18,933 nucleotides of DNA from Sediminibacterium sp. (GTDB lineage Bacteria > Bacteroidota > Bacteroidia > Chitinophagales > Chitinophagaceae): contig JAOASV010000040.1 of assembly GCA_030158535.1 (NCBI GenBank), positions 1 to 18,933 of the forward strand. Direction: 5' to 3'. This document shows positions 1 to 7,650 of this stretch, piece by piece. The translations under genes and the position numbers were made by a program. Each line of letters begins with the position of its first letter. Within the stretch, counting starts at the first letter, position 1. The notes under the pieces are model-generated. The model was not told the DNA's origin. It worked only from the letters and a program-made list of their open reading frames with translations, and did not search any database.

Positions 1-1358
1 TGTATGTATGGTTTGATGCTCCGATTGGCTACATCAGTGCTACCAAACAATGGGGATTGGATAATGACAAGGACTGGAAACCTTATTGGGAAGACAAAGA
101 CACCAAGCTGGTGCATTTTATTGGAAAAGATAATATCGTTTTTCACTGTATTATTTTTCCAGTGATGCTTAAGCTACATGGAAATATTTTACCACAGGAC
201 GTTCCTGCCAACGAGTTCATGAATTTGGAAGGCGACAAAATGAGCACTTCTAGAAACTGGAAATTAGACATGCAGGATTATATCACCGACTTTGTCAACA
301 AAGAAAATGGTGGTCCTCAAATGGCGGATGCACTTAGGTATTACCTTACACAAATTGCTCCTGAAACAAAGGATAGCGAATTTATGTGGAAGGGATTTCA
401 GGACGCTATTAATTCAGAACTGGTAAGCGTGTACGGTAATTTTATCAACCGCTCACTGGTGCTCATGCATAAATTATGTAACGGCAAAGTGCCTCCATAC
501 CACGCAGCCATAGAAGATAGTGAAGACATAGCAGTAAAAGAAGCTATTGCTAATACCGCTAAAAAAGTAGGTGAATTAATTGAAGCCTACCGTTTTAGAG
601 AAGCCCTTTTTGAAGTGATTGCGCTTGCTAGAATTGGTAATGGTTATATGCAAAAGAAAGAGCCTTGGATTGTTGCAAAGCAAGTAGCCGAGAATCCTGA
701 AGCACAAAAACAAATTGACAACTGCTTACATCTTTGCTTACAGCTAACGGCTAATTTGGCCATTTTAGCGCAACCGTTTTTACCTTTCACCGCAAAAAAG
801 ATTTGCCATTTATTAAAAGTGGTGGATAAAATATTAGACTGGGAAAATGCTGGTAGCTTAAAACTATTAAGTGTAGGCTACACGCTTCGTGCACCAGAAT
901 TACTTTTCAGAAAAATTGAAGACGAAGAAATTGCAGCTCAGATTCAAAAATTAAATGACGCCGCTCAAACTAAAAAGATGGAAACTACCAATACGCCAAC
1001 AACATCAACATCTACCATTGCTGCTGTAAAGCCGGAAATTGTATTTGATGATTTTGCTAAAATAGATTTACGCGTGGGTACCATTGTTGCCGCATCAAAA
1101 GTAGAAAAGGCAGACAAACTGCTACAACTCAGTGTAGACTTAGGTTTTGAGACACGCACCATTGTATCTGGTATCGCACAGCATTTTGAGCCAGAAACGA
1201 TTGTAGGAAAGCAGGTAACTGTGGTGGTTAATTTAGCCCCTCGCAAAATGAGAGGCATCGAAAGCAATGGCATGATACTTATGGCCGAGGATGCAAATGG
1301 TAAACTCCATTTTGTAAACCCTTCAGACAATATTAATCCAGGAAGTGGTGTGAGCTAA
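1..1358 (+). CDS. metG: Methionyl-tRNA synthetase, 3' part (5' end outside window)
   Basis: The frame is open from base 3 with no start codon, so the gene begins upstream; the first residues (YVWFDAPIGYISAT) are the conserved MetRS catalytic-core segment. The product charges tRNA-Met with methionine in the cytoplasm. The KMSKS signature appears as KMSTS at bases 237-251, within GDKMSTSRNW. An all-helical anticodon-binding domain follows, with the usual tryptophan in KKEPW. After a Thr/Ser-rich linker (about bases 979-1020), a C-terminal Trbp111/EMAP-type OB-fold tRNA-binding domain starts near base 1041 (DDFAKIDLRVG) and includes VSGIAQHFEPE and NLAPRKMRGIESNGM. This appended dimerising domain is common in bacterial MetRS. 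The gene is convergent with the next one, and the two stop codons abut (TAA at 1356-1358). A TTG at base 57 is an internal codon, not the start. Confidence 0.97.
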   Translation, partial: YVWFDAPIGYISATKQWGLDNDKDWKPYWEDKDTKLVHFIGKDNIVFHCIIFPVMLKLHGNILPQDVPANEFMNLEGDKMSTSRNWKLDMQDYITDFVNKENGGPQMADALRYYLTQIAPETKDSEFMWKGFQDAINSELVSVYGNFINRSLVLMHKLCNGKVPPYHAAIEDSEDIAVKEAIANTAKKVGELIEAYRFREALFEVIALARIGNGYMQKKEPWIVAKQVAENPEAQKQIDNCLHLCLQLTANLAILAQPFLPFTAKKICHLLKVVDKILDWENAGSLKLLSVGYTLRAPELLFRKIEDEEIAAQIQKLNDAAQTKKMETTNTPTTSTSTIAAVKPEIVFDDFAKIDLRVGTIVAASKVEKADKLLQLSVDLGFETRTIVSGIAQHFEPETIVGKQVTVVVNLAPRKMRGIESNGMILMAEDANGKLHFVNPSDNINPGSGVS

Positions 1359-2015
1359 TTAAGAATAGCTCACACACTCTTTATTTTCTTTATCGGTGTA
1401 GGCAAGTCCTTTTTCTTTAAGTACTTCTGCAGGTACACCATTCCATTTGTTAGGAACGTTGCCCGCATAGCCTAAATCTTTAACGCCCATTTCTGAAGTG
1501 TAAAAACCGGTAAGGGTTAAATCACGCATGAGGTTAAAAAAGGTAACACCTTGTTTATTTTTTGGATCCGCTTTTTCTGGATAGGCAATTTGATCCACCA
1601 TTTTAATTTGTTCAGCGGCTGTGCAGTCCACAAAAGCTTTGTCAAACTGCTTAAAGCACTGCATGTCAAGCCATCTTAATCCACCACGCATAGGCGTTTG
1701 GTGTTCTGGCATGTCTTTTACGATAAAGGCGATAAACTCAGGCACTTTAGCCTCTGTTGCACTACCGCTAATAGCGTCTTTAGGTACAATAATATCAGAT
1801 AGTACGGTAACAGTAGCAAGTTCATGCGGTGTAAAAAATTCAGGCTCCGCTTCCACTTTTTTCAAGTGGTCTTTTTCTTCTTGCATACGGTCGGCAAGTA
1901 ATGCTTCCGCGTCTGCAGCTACTTTTTTATCATCAGAACTTTTGCAGGCTTGCACTACTACACCCGTAGCAACGGTACCTACAACAAGGGCTTTGATGGA
2001 TTTTCTTCTGTCCAT
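1359..2015 (-). CDS. Gluconate 2-dehydrogenase subunit 3 family protein (Tat-type lipoprotein)
   Basis: The 218-aa product resembles the small subunit (subunit 3) of membrane-bound flavoprotein dehydrogenases of the gluconate/fructose dehydrogenase type. This subunit normally has no active site of its own and is needed for export or stability of the FAD subunit. The N-terminus has a twin-arginine motif (DRRKSIKAL, R3-R4), a hydrophobic stretch and a lipobox-like VVQAC with Cys24, suggesting Tat export followed by lipidation. The -2 Gln makes the lipobox imperfect. A family-typical segment follows (FFTPHELATVTVLSDIIVPK), and later TFFNLMRDLTLTGFYTSEMG. The gene lies 17 bp downstream of the GMC oxidoreductase gene on the same strand, so the two almost certainly form an operon and a complex. 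The natural substrate cannot be inferred. Confidence 0.88.
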   Translation of the reverse strand: MDRRKSIKALVVGTVATGVVVQACKSSDDKKVAADAEALLADRMQEEKDHLKKVEAEPEFFTPHELATVTVLSDIIVPKDAISGSATEAKVPEFIAFIVKDMPEHQTPMRGGLRWLDMQCFKQFDKAFVDCTAAEQIKMVDQIAYPEKADPKNKQGVTFFNLMRDLTLTGFYTSEMGVKDLGYAGNVPNKWNGVPAEVLKEKGLAYTDKENKECVSYS

Positions 2016-2032
2016 AATACTATTATTAAAAG

Positions 2033-3781
2033 TTACAGATTTTGTTTTTTAAGTTGGTCGATGATGTATTCGCTTGCACGCATACTAAGCGCCAAAATGG
2101 TCCAAGTAATATTTTTATCGGCTTGAGATGTGAACTGACTTCCGTCTACACAGAATAAGTTTTCACAATCATGCGCCTGACTCCACTTGTTCAATACCGA
2201 TGTTTTTTTATCGTTACCCATGCGCGCTGTTCCTGCTTCATGAATAATGTTACCCGGATTAGAAAGACCATAATTGTTAGAAGCATCATCATCTCCACCC
2301 CAAGTAATTATAGCACCCATATTGTGCATGATTTCCTTAAAGGTTTCTTTCATGTGCTTGGCCTGATTGATTTCATAATCAGAATGCTTGGTATGGAAAC
2401 GAAGCACTGGAATACCATATTTATCAACCACATTAGGATCAATTTCACAATAGTTATCGATGGTTGGAACCGCTTCTCCTCTTCCTCCCATACCTACGCT
2501 AGCGCCATAAAAAAAGCGTGCATCTTCTTTTAAAGAAGCACCATAACCACCCGCTTCTTTTGTTTTACCATGCACTGCAAATTTTCCATTAAGACCTTGC
2601 ATGCCAAATCCAAAACCATAAGAAGGTTGCGTCATACCACCCCAATACTCAATGTGGTAACCACGAGGGAAATCAAGTTTTGCTTTTTTATTATCAAGCC
2701 ACCATGGTGTGTAAATATGCATACCACCTACACCATCTTCGTTGTAACGTTTACGGTCAAATAAATCTGGCAATACACCACCAAGTGCAGCACCGGTAGA
2801 ATCGTGCAGGTATTTACCAAGCACATTACTGCTATTGGCAAGACCATTTGGATGACGTTGTGATTTTGAATTAAGCATTAAACGCGCTGTCTCACAAGCA
2901 CTTGCTGCAAGTACTACCACACGGCCCTGTACTTGATATTCTAGTCCATCCATTTTATTTACATATGCCACGCCCGTTGCTTTACCTTCTTTGTTGGTAA
3001 GCACTTCACGTGCCATCGCTTGCGTAATTACATCTACATTACCTGTTTGAACCGCAGGTCTGATAAGCGCTGTAGAAGAAGAAAAGTCTGCAGCGATTTT
3101 ACAACTTCTATTACACTGTCCGCAATAAAAACACTCGCCTCTATCTTTATTAATTTGTTTGGTTAAAATAGAAAGTCTTGAAGGATACACTGGAATACCT
3201 GCGCTAATCGCAGCTTTTTTCATGTATAATTCATGAAGCCTTGGTTTTGGTGGCGGTAAGAAAATACCATCCGGATCATTTTCTAATCCTTCGTTGGTAC
3301 CAAACACACCCAGTAGTTGATCTATTTTATCGTAATATGGTTTTACATCTTCGTAACCAATAGGCCAGTCTGCACCAAGTCCATCAATGCTATGACGTTT
3401 AAAATCTTTAGGGCCAAAACGAAGTGAGATACGTCCCCAATGGTTGGTTCTTCCACCCATCATACGCGCACGCCACCAATCCCATTTTTGAGAACCTTCG
3501 GCCATGGTATATGGCTCACCATCAATTTCCCAACCCCAAAAACAACCATCAAATTCACCAAACGGACGGTACTTAGAACTTGCACCACGACGCTTGGATT
3601 CCCATGGATTTTTTAATTGAGAAGAATGCTTTACTGGATCATAATCGGCGCCTGCTTCTAATAAGCAAACCTTAAGTCCCGCACTCGCTAAAACGTAAGC
3701 TGCCATACCACCACCAGCACCAGATCCTACAATAACTGCGTCGTACTGCTTTGCCGTTTTTTTAATTTGAAATTCTCCCAT
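2033..3781 (-). CDS. GMC-family FAD-dependent oxidoreductase (dehydrogenase large subunit)
   Basis: The 582-aa flavoprotein is probably the catalytic subunit of a sugar, polyol or alcohol dehydrogenase. The N-terminal Rossmann FAD motif is VIVGSGAGGG (G19, G21, G24), with the ribose-binding acid E42 in LLEAG. The C-terminal GMC catalytic pair is visible: H514 in IHEAGTARMG and N557 in DKNITW, 43 residues apart as in classical GMC enzymes. Between the domains, C217, C220, C223 and C227 form a CxxCxxCxxxC pattern (GECFYCGQCNRSCK) that resembles an Fe-S ligand set. No signal peptide is visible, so export would depend on the Tat signal of the downstream partner (inference from related dehydrogenases). 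No cytochrome c gene is adjacent, whereas many relatives have one as a third subunit. ATG start at 3779-3781. The substrate is unknown. Confidence 0.92.
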   Translation of the reverse strand: MGEFQIKKTAKQYDAVIVGSGAGGGMAAYVLASAGLKVCLLEAGADYDPVKHSSQLKNPWESKRRGASSKYRPFGEFDGCFWGWEIDGEPYTMAEGSQKWDWWRARMMGGRTNHWGRISLRFGPKDFKRHSIDGLGADWPIGYEDVKPYYDKIDQLLGVFGTNEGLENDPDGIFLPPPKPRLHELYMKKAAISAGIPVYPSRLSILTKQINKDRGECFYCGQCNRSCKIAADFSSSTALIRPAVQTGNVDVITQAMAREVLTNKEGKATGVAYVNKMDGLEYQVQGRVVVLAASACETARLMLNSKSQRHPNGLANSSNVLGKYLHDSTGAALGGVLPDLFDRKRYNEDGVGGMHIYTPWWLDNKKAKLDFPRGYHIEYWGGMTQPSYGFGFGMQGLNGKFAVHGKTKEAGGYGASLKEDARFFYGASVGMGGRGEAVPTIDNYCEIDPNVVDKYGIPVLRFHTKHSDYEINQAKHMKETFKEIMHNMGAIITWGGDDDASNNYGLSNPGNIIHEAGTARMGNDKKTSVLNKWSQAHDCENLFCVDGSQFTSQADKNITWTILALSMRASEYIIDQLKKQNL

Positions 3782-3836
3782 ATGAAAAGTTTTTACAGGT
3801 ATTAATTATCAGCATTGAAAATAAGATTTTTTGAGC

Positions 3837-3872
3837 AAAAAAAACCGCTCCAAATGATTTTGGAGCGGTTTT
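3837..3872 (-). terminator. Rho-independent terminator of the ribonucleotide reductase gene
   Basis: A perfect 14-bp inverted repeat pairs AAAACCGCTCCAAA (3841-3854) with TTTGGAGCGGTTTT (3859-3872) around a 4-nt TGAT loop. Read on the minus strand, the stem runs into eight consecutive T residues (3844-3837). It begins 28 bp past the nrdJ stop codon and ends before the GMC gene start, so it should separate nrdJ from the GMC operon. The A-run on the other side of the stem gives T residues on the plus strand too, but no plus-strand gene ends here. Confidence 0.92.
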
Positions 3873-3899
3873 GTGAAAATTGATTCAAAGTCTGTTTAA

Positions 3900-6800
3900 C
3901 TAGCTACAACCCATGCTGTTTCCGCAGTTTAAACACTTGTAGCAAGTACCACTTCTGATGGTGATATGTCCGCAAGTATTACATGCTGGGGCGTCAGATT
4001 GCATGTTTTTTGCTGCTGCATTTACAGCGTCCATTCCAGCTGGAGCTGCTGCTGTAGCTGCAGCATGTTGTAGTTTTTGTGCAGGCGCAGGTGCTGCAGC
4101 AGGCGCTGTTACGCGGATGCTACTTAATTCTGGCTTACCAAGTAAAGTAGCTTCGCCATCTTCACCTCCTGTATTTTCTACTTGAGGGCGGTCTAATACG
4201 TGTACTAAATCCGTTCTGTTTAAGTACTCGTAAGCAAGCGCTCTAAATACGAAGTCTACAAGTGAAGTGGTGGTTTTAATATTTGGATGATCTACCATAC
4301 CTGAAGGTTCAAATTTGGTAAATACAAATTTCTCAACAAACTCTTCTAGCGGCACACCATATTGTAAGCCCACAGAAATAGCGATCGCAAAGCAGTTCAT
4401 AAAGCTTCTTAAAGTAGAACCTTCTTTTGCAAGATCAATAAAGATTTCACCTAAAGTGCCATCTGCATATTCACCAGTACGTAAGAAAATAACTTGTCCG
4501 CCAATTTTTGCTTTTTGCGTAAAGCCTCTGCGTTTAGAAGGAAGAGATTTCTTTTCTACGATGCCAGACAACAAACGTTTTAATTTGGTATCTGTAGAAG
4601 CGTTCATTCTTTTTTGAACCTCTTCTAATAATTCTTCAACCGTTAATTGACCTAAATCAACAATGCTTGAACCTGCTTCTGATGCAGTTGCAGTAGCTGT
4701 TTCAGCAGCTTCAGCGGTGGTATCATCGGTTTTCTTTTTCTTGTCAGATTTATTACTTAATGGTTGACTTAATTTAGAACCATCTCTGTAAATCGCGTTT
4801 GCTTTTAAGCCTAATTCCCAACTTAACATGTAGCTATCAGAAATATCAGATACGCTTGCTTCGTTTGGTAGGTTGATGGTTTTTGAAATCGCGCCAGATA
4901 AGAATGGTTGACAGGCACCCATCATTCTGATGTGACCATGTGCGTGAATATAACGCTCACCTTTTTGACCACACTTGTTCGCGCAATCAAATACAGATAA
5001 ATGTTCGTCTTTTAAATACGGAGCGCCTTCTACTGTCATAGTTCCACATACATAATCATTTGCTTCTGCAATTTGATCTTCTGTGAATCCAATCGCTTCT
5101 AATAAATTAAAGCTCCAATCAGCGTACTCTGCTTCTTTAAATCCTAAGCGCTCCATACAAGCATCACCTAGTGTAAAGCGGTTAAAAATAAATCCGATTT
5201 CAAATGCAGATTTTGCTGCACCATTTAATTTATCAATTTCTGCTTGTGAAAATCCTTTTGCTAATAAAGCTGCAGAATTCACGTGTGGTGCACCTTCGAA
5301 GCTTGCATGACCCACTGCATAATTTACAATCGCATCAACTTCCGCTGGTGTGTATTTTAAATTCTTTAATGCTTGTGGTACAGATTGGTTGATGATTTTG
5401 AAATAACCACCACCTGATAATTTCTTGAACTTCACTAGCGCAAAGTCAGGCTCCACACCGGTTGTATCGCAATCCATTACAAGACCAATGGTTCCTGTTG
5501 GTGCAATTACCGTTGTTTGTGCGTTTCTATAACCATATTTTTCACCTAATTGTACCGCGTCATCCCAAGCTTTGGTAGCCGCTTTTAATAATACATCTGG
5601 TGTATATTTTGCTTTGATACCTTGAGGCTTAATTTCTAAACCTACATACGCATCATCTGCATCGTAAGCAGCAGCACGGTGGTTGCGCATTACACGAAGC
5701 ATGTCTTCTTTGTTTTCTTCGTACTTATCAAAAGCACCTAAAAACGAAGCCATTTCTGCAGAAGTTTTGTAAGCAATACCTGTCATGATAGCGGTGATAG
5801 CACCAGCAATACCACGCGCTTCTTCAGAATCGTATGCAATACCACTTACCATTAACATAGAACCAAGGTTGGCAAAACCTAAACCTGTTGTTCTGTAATC
5901 GTAAGACAATTGCGCTACTTCTCTAGAAGGGAACTGCGCCATTAAAATAGATATTTCAAGTACAGTCTGCCATAATCTTGTTGTGTATTCGAAACCTTCT
6001 ACATCAAATGAGTTGTCAGATTCGTTGAAGAATTTACGCAGATTGATAGAAGCCAAATTACAAGCAGTGTTGTCTAGGAACATGTACTCCGAACATGGGT
6101 TAGAAGCATTGATACGACCACCTTTAGGACAAGTATGCCATTCGTTAATTGTGGTATCGTATTGAGTTCCTGGATCCGCACAACGCCATGCCGCTTCAGA
6201 AATCGCATCCCATACTTTACGTGCAGGAATCGATTGCATCACACGACCATCGGTACGCGCTATTAAATCCCAATTGCCATCTTCTTTTAATGCTTTAAAG
6301 AATGTGTTAGGAATACGTACAGAGTTGTTTGAGTTTTGACCCGAAACAGTTGCATACGCTTCCCCTTCGTAACTATTATCATAACCAGCTGCAATAAGTG
6401 CCGCTACTTTGTTTTCTTCTTGAACTTTCCAGTTAATGAAATCCATGATTTCTGGATGGTCTAAATCCAAACAAACCATTTTAGCCGCTCTACGTGTTGT
6501 ACCACCAGATTTGATAGCACCTGCAGCACGGTCTCCAATTTTAAGGAAACTCATTAAGCCGCTAGAAGAACCACCACCAGATAACTTTTCGTTTGCTCCT
6601 CTAATTTGAGAGAAGTTTGTACCAACCCCAGAACCATATTTAAAAATACGCGCTTCACGAGTCCATAAATCCATGATACCGCCTTCATTTACTAAGTCGT
6701 CGCTCACGCTTAGAATGAAGCAGGCATGTGGTTGTGGACGCTCATACGCACTTGTTGAACGCTTTAATTGTTTATCCGTTGGATCAACATAATAGTGACC

Positions 6801-7259
6801 TTGCGCACCACCCGTAATACCATAGCTCTCGTGAAGTCCGGTATTGAACCATTGTGGCGAGTTAGGCACACATGCTTGGTTTAAAATACTATATACTAGT
6901 TCCTCATAAAATACTTGTGCATCGCTCGTTGTTGCGAAATAACCATAACGCTCACCCCATACTCTCCAACAATTTGCCATACGATGTGCAACTTGCTTCA
7001 CAGAAGTTTCTCTTCCTAGTGAACCATCCGTTTGAGGCACACCCGCTTTTCTAAAATATTTTTGTGCTAAGATATCCGTAGCAATTTGGCTCCATTGTTT
7101 TGGAACTTCTACGTTGGTCATTTCAAATACCTTTTCACCATTTGGGTTTTTGATTACGCTATCACGGTAGTCGTACTCAAATTGATCGAAAGGAGATACA
7201 CCATCTTTGGTGAATCGGCGGCTGAATTGTAAGCCTTTTTTTGTGCGAGCGTTGGCCAT
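3900..7259 (-). CDS. nrdJ: Adenosylcobalamin-dependent (class II) ribonucleoside-diphosphate reductase
   Basis: The 1119-aa enzyme reduces ribonucleotides to deoxyribonucleotides with a B12-derived radical and so needs no oxygen and no NrdB partner. Three cysteines fit the active site: C180 (PHACFILS) and C400 (NTACNLASINL) as the reducible pair, and C389 in NPCSEY as the thiyl-radical residue, with N387 and E391 beside it. The 11-residue spacing from C389 to C400 matches Thermotoga NrdJ (C322/C333, from memory). The barrel-loop motif APTGTIG is also present. The C-terminal part resembles the TSCPA-type extension of vitamin B12-dependent RNRs (LRTGEYADGTLGEIFIDLAK). The protein ends in a Cys-rich tail (CNTCG, CYKCLNCG, final C1118), likely redox-active or zinc-binding. 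Low-complexity linkers lie at about residues 837-864 (Lys/Thr/Ala) and 1045-1087 (Ala-rich). ATG start at 7257-7259. A monocistronic unit with its own terminator. Confidence 0.97.
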   Translation of the reverse strand: MANARTKKGLQFSRRFTKDGVSPFDQFEYDYRDSVIKNPNGEKVFEMTNVEVPKQWSQIATDILAQKYFRKAGVPQTDGSLGRETSVKQVAHRMANCWRVWGERYGYFATTSDAQVFYEELVYSILNQACVPNSPQWFNTGLHESYGITGGAQGHYYVDPTDKQLKRSTSAYERPQPHACFILSVSDDLVNEGGIMDLWTREARIFKYGSGVGTNFSQIRGANEKLSGGGSSSGLMSFLKIGDRAAGAIKSGGTTRRAAKMVCLDLDHPEIMDFINWKVQEENKVAALIAAGYDNSYEGEAYATVSGQNSNNSVRIPNTFFKALKEDGNWDLIARTDGRVMQSIPARKVWDAISEAAWRCADPGTQYDTTINEWHTCPKGGRINASNPCSEYMFLDNTACNLASINLRKFFNESDNSFDVEGFEYTTRLWQTVLEISILMAQFPSREVAQLSYDYRTTGLGFANLGSMLMVSGIAYDSEEARGIAGAITAIMTGIAYKTSAEMASFLGAFDKYEENKEDMLRVMRNHRAAAYDADDAYVGLEIKPQGIKAKYTPDVLLKAATKAWDDAVQLGEKYGYRNAQTTVIAPTGTIGLVMDCDTTGVEPDFALVKFKKLSGGGYFKIINQSVPQALKNLKYTPAEVDAIVNYAVGHASFEGAPHVNSAALLAKGFSQAEIDKLNGAAKSAFEIGFIFNRFTLGDACMERLGFKEAEYADWSFNLLEAIGFTEDQIAEANDYVCGTMTVEGAPYLKDEHLSVFDCANKCGQKGERYIHAHGHIRMMGACQPFLSGAISKTINLPNEASVSDISDSYMLSWELGLKANAIYRDGSKLSQPLSNKSDKKKKTDDTTAEAAETATATASEAGSSIVDLGQLTVEELLEEVQKRMNASTDTKLKRLLSGIVEKKSLPSKRRGFTQKAKIGGQVIFLRTGEYADGTLGEIFIDLAKEGSTLRSFMNCFAIAISVGLQYGVPLEEFVEKFVFTKFEPSGMVDHPNIKTTTSLVDFVFRALAYEYLNRTDLVHVLDRPQVENTGGEDGEATLLGKPELSSIRVTAPAAAPAPAQKLQHAAATAAAPAGMDAVNAAAKNMQSDAPACNTCGHITIRSGTCYKCLNCGNSMGCS

Positions 7260-7327
7260 ACTGGGTGTCTATTTAAACGAATTATTTAATGGGGTCCCGA
7301 TTTCATAACAAATTGTTAAGCGGTCGA

Positions 7328-7357
7328 CGAAAATATCTTTAGCTGCGCAGAAAACAA
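7328..7357 (-). promoter_or_regulatory. Candidate Bacteroidota promoter for nrdJ
   Basis: On the minus strand, TATTTTCG (7335-7328) matches the Bacteroidota -7 consensus TAnnTTTG at seven of eight positions. A TTG (7357-7355) lies 19 bp upstream, in the place expected for the -33 element. The palindrome CTGCGCAG falls in the spacer and could be an operator. This would give an nrdJ leader of about 65 nt. It is a by-eye match to a loose consensus. Confidence 0.35.
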
Positions 7358-7380
7358 CACCCTAAATATTAACAGATTGT

Positions 7381-7439
7381 GGAAAAGGAATTTGAACTTT
7401 TTGAGAGTTCAAATCAGGCCTGAATTTGACCCATTTTCC
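7381..7439. repeat. Nested inverted repeat (possible structured RNA or operator)
   Basis: Three overlapping inverted repeats occur here. ATTTGAACT (7390-7398) pairs with AGTTCAAAT (7406-7414). TCAAA (7409-7413) and TCAGGCCTGA (7414-7423, a perfect 10-bp palindrome) pair with the following ATTTGA apart from one bulged base. GGAAAA (7381-7386) pairs with TTTTCC (7434-7439) and encloses the rest. The first two are mutually exclusive folds because they share the TCAAAT segment. No T-tract follows, so it does not look like a terminator, and no gene ends nearby. Confidence 0.5.
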
Positions 7440-7595
7440 CCCAAATGTTAGCAACAAAAAAAATAATATTGGGGTTGGTATGGGCTTTTTCCCTAAGTAA
7501 ATACAGGGGTTTGAGGGCTTTTTTGCATGAGTCATTGAAAATGAAGGAGTAAGGAGCCTGTCAGATGGCAAAAACCACAAACAAATGAACGATTA

Positions 7596-7627
7596 TTGCT
7601 TTTAACAAAAACTTTTCTGCATTTTTG
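7596..7627 (+). promoter_or_regulatory. Candidate promoter for the GGGP-synthase gene
   Basis: CATTTTTG (7620-7627) differs from the -7 consensus TAnnTTTG at one position. TTG (7596-7598) lies 21 bp upstream as a -33 element. The -7 box overlaps a small inverted repeat, CTGCA-TTTT-TGCAG (7617-7630). A start site a few bases downstream would leave a leader of about 15-20 nt before the ATG at 7651. Consensus match only. Confidence 0.35.
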
Positions 7628-7650
7628 CAGGACTACTATTGTACCACTTC

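Larger units (their letters stand above)
7260..7650. other. 391-bp divergent intergenic region
   Basis: This region separates divergent nrdJ (-) and the GGGP-synthase gene (+). It holds candidate promoters at both ends, a self-complementary CTGCGCAG (7343-7350) and a nested inverted repeat (7381-7439). A 72-codon minus-strand reading frame at 7362-7580 has no recognisable family and starts at a poor site, so I do not call it a gene. I did not recognise a cobalamin riboswitch (no clear B12-box) or an NrdR box, although a covariance search would be more sensitive than reading by eye. Confidence 0.6.

Noticed and set aside
1621..2052. 143-codon plus-strand frame opposite the subunit-3 gene
   Set aside because: It is antisense to a gene with clear family motifs and a Tat/lipobox signal. 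Its translation is Ser/Ala-rich with no family resemblance.
3958..4185. Ala/Cys-rich plus-strand frame opposite the 3' end of nrdJ
   Set aside because: It is the mirror of the Ala-rich linker and Cys-rich tail codons of nrdJ, not an independent gene. The same applies to the other frames antisense to long genes in the window.
7260..7400. Cobalamin riboswitch or NrdR box upstream of nrdJ
   Set aside because: Looked for because the enzyme needs B12, but no B12-box-like segment or paired NrdR repeats could be recognised by eye. A covariance-model scan would settle it.
7362..7580. 72-codon minus-strand reading frame in the nrdJ-GGGPS intergenic region
   Set aside because: The translation is Pro/Lys/Phe-rich with no recognisable family, no good upstream site, and it overlaps the inverted-repeat cluster. 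It is most likely a chance open frame.
7639..7650. TTG start for the GGGP-synthase gene, four codons upstream of the ATG
   Set aside because: The ATG at 7651 fits the family N-terminus better and the extra residues (YHF) add nothing recognisable.
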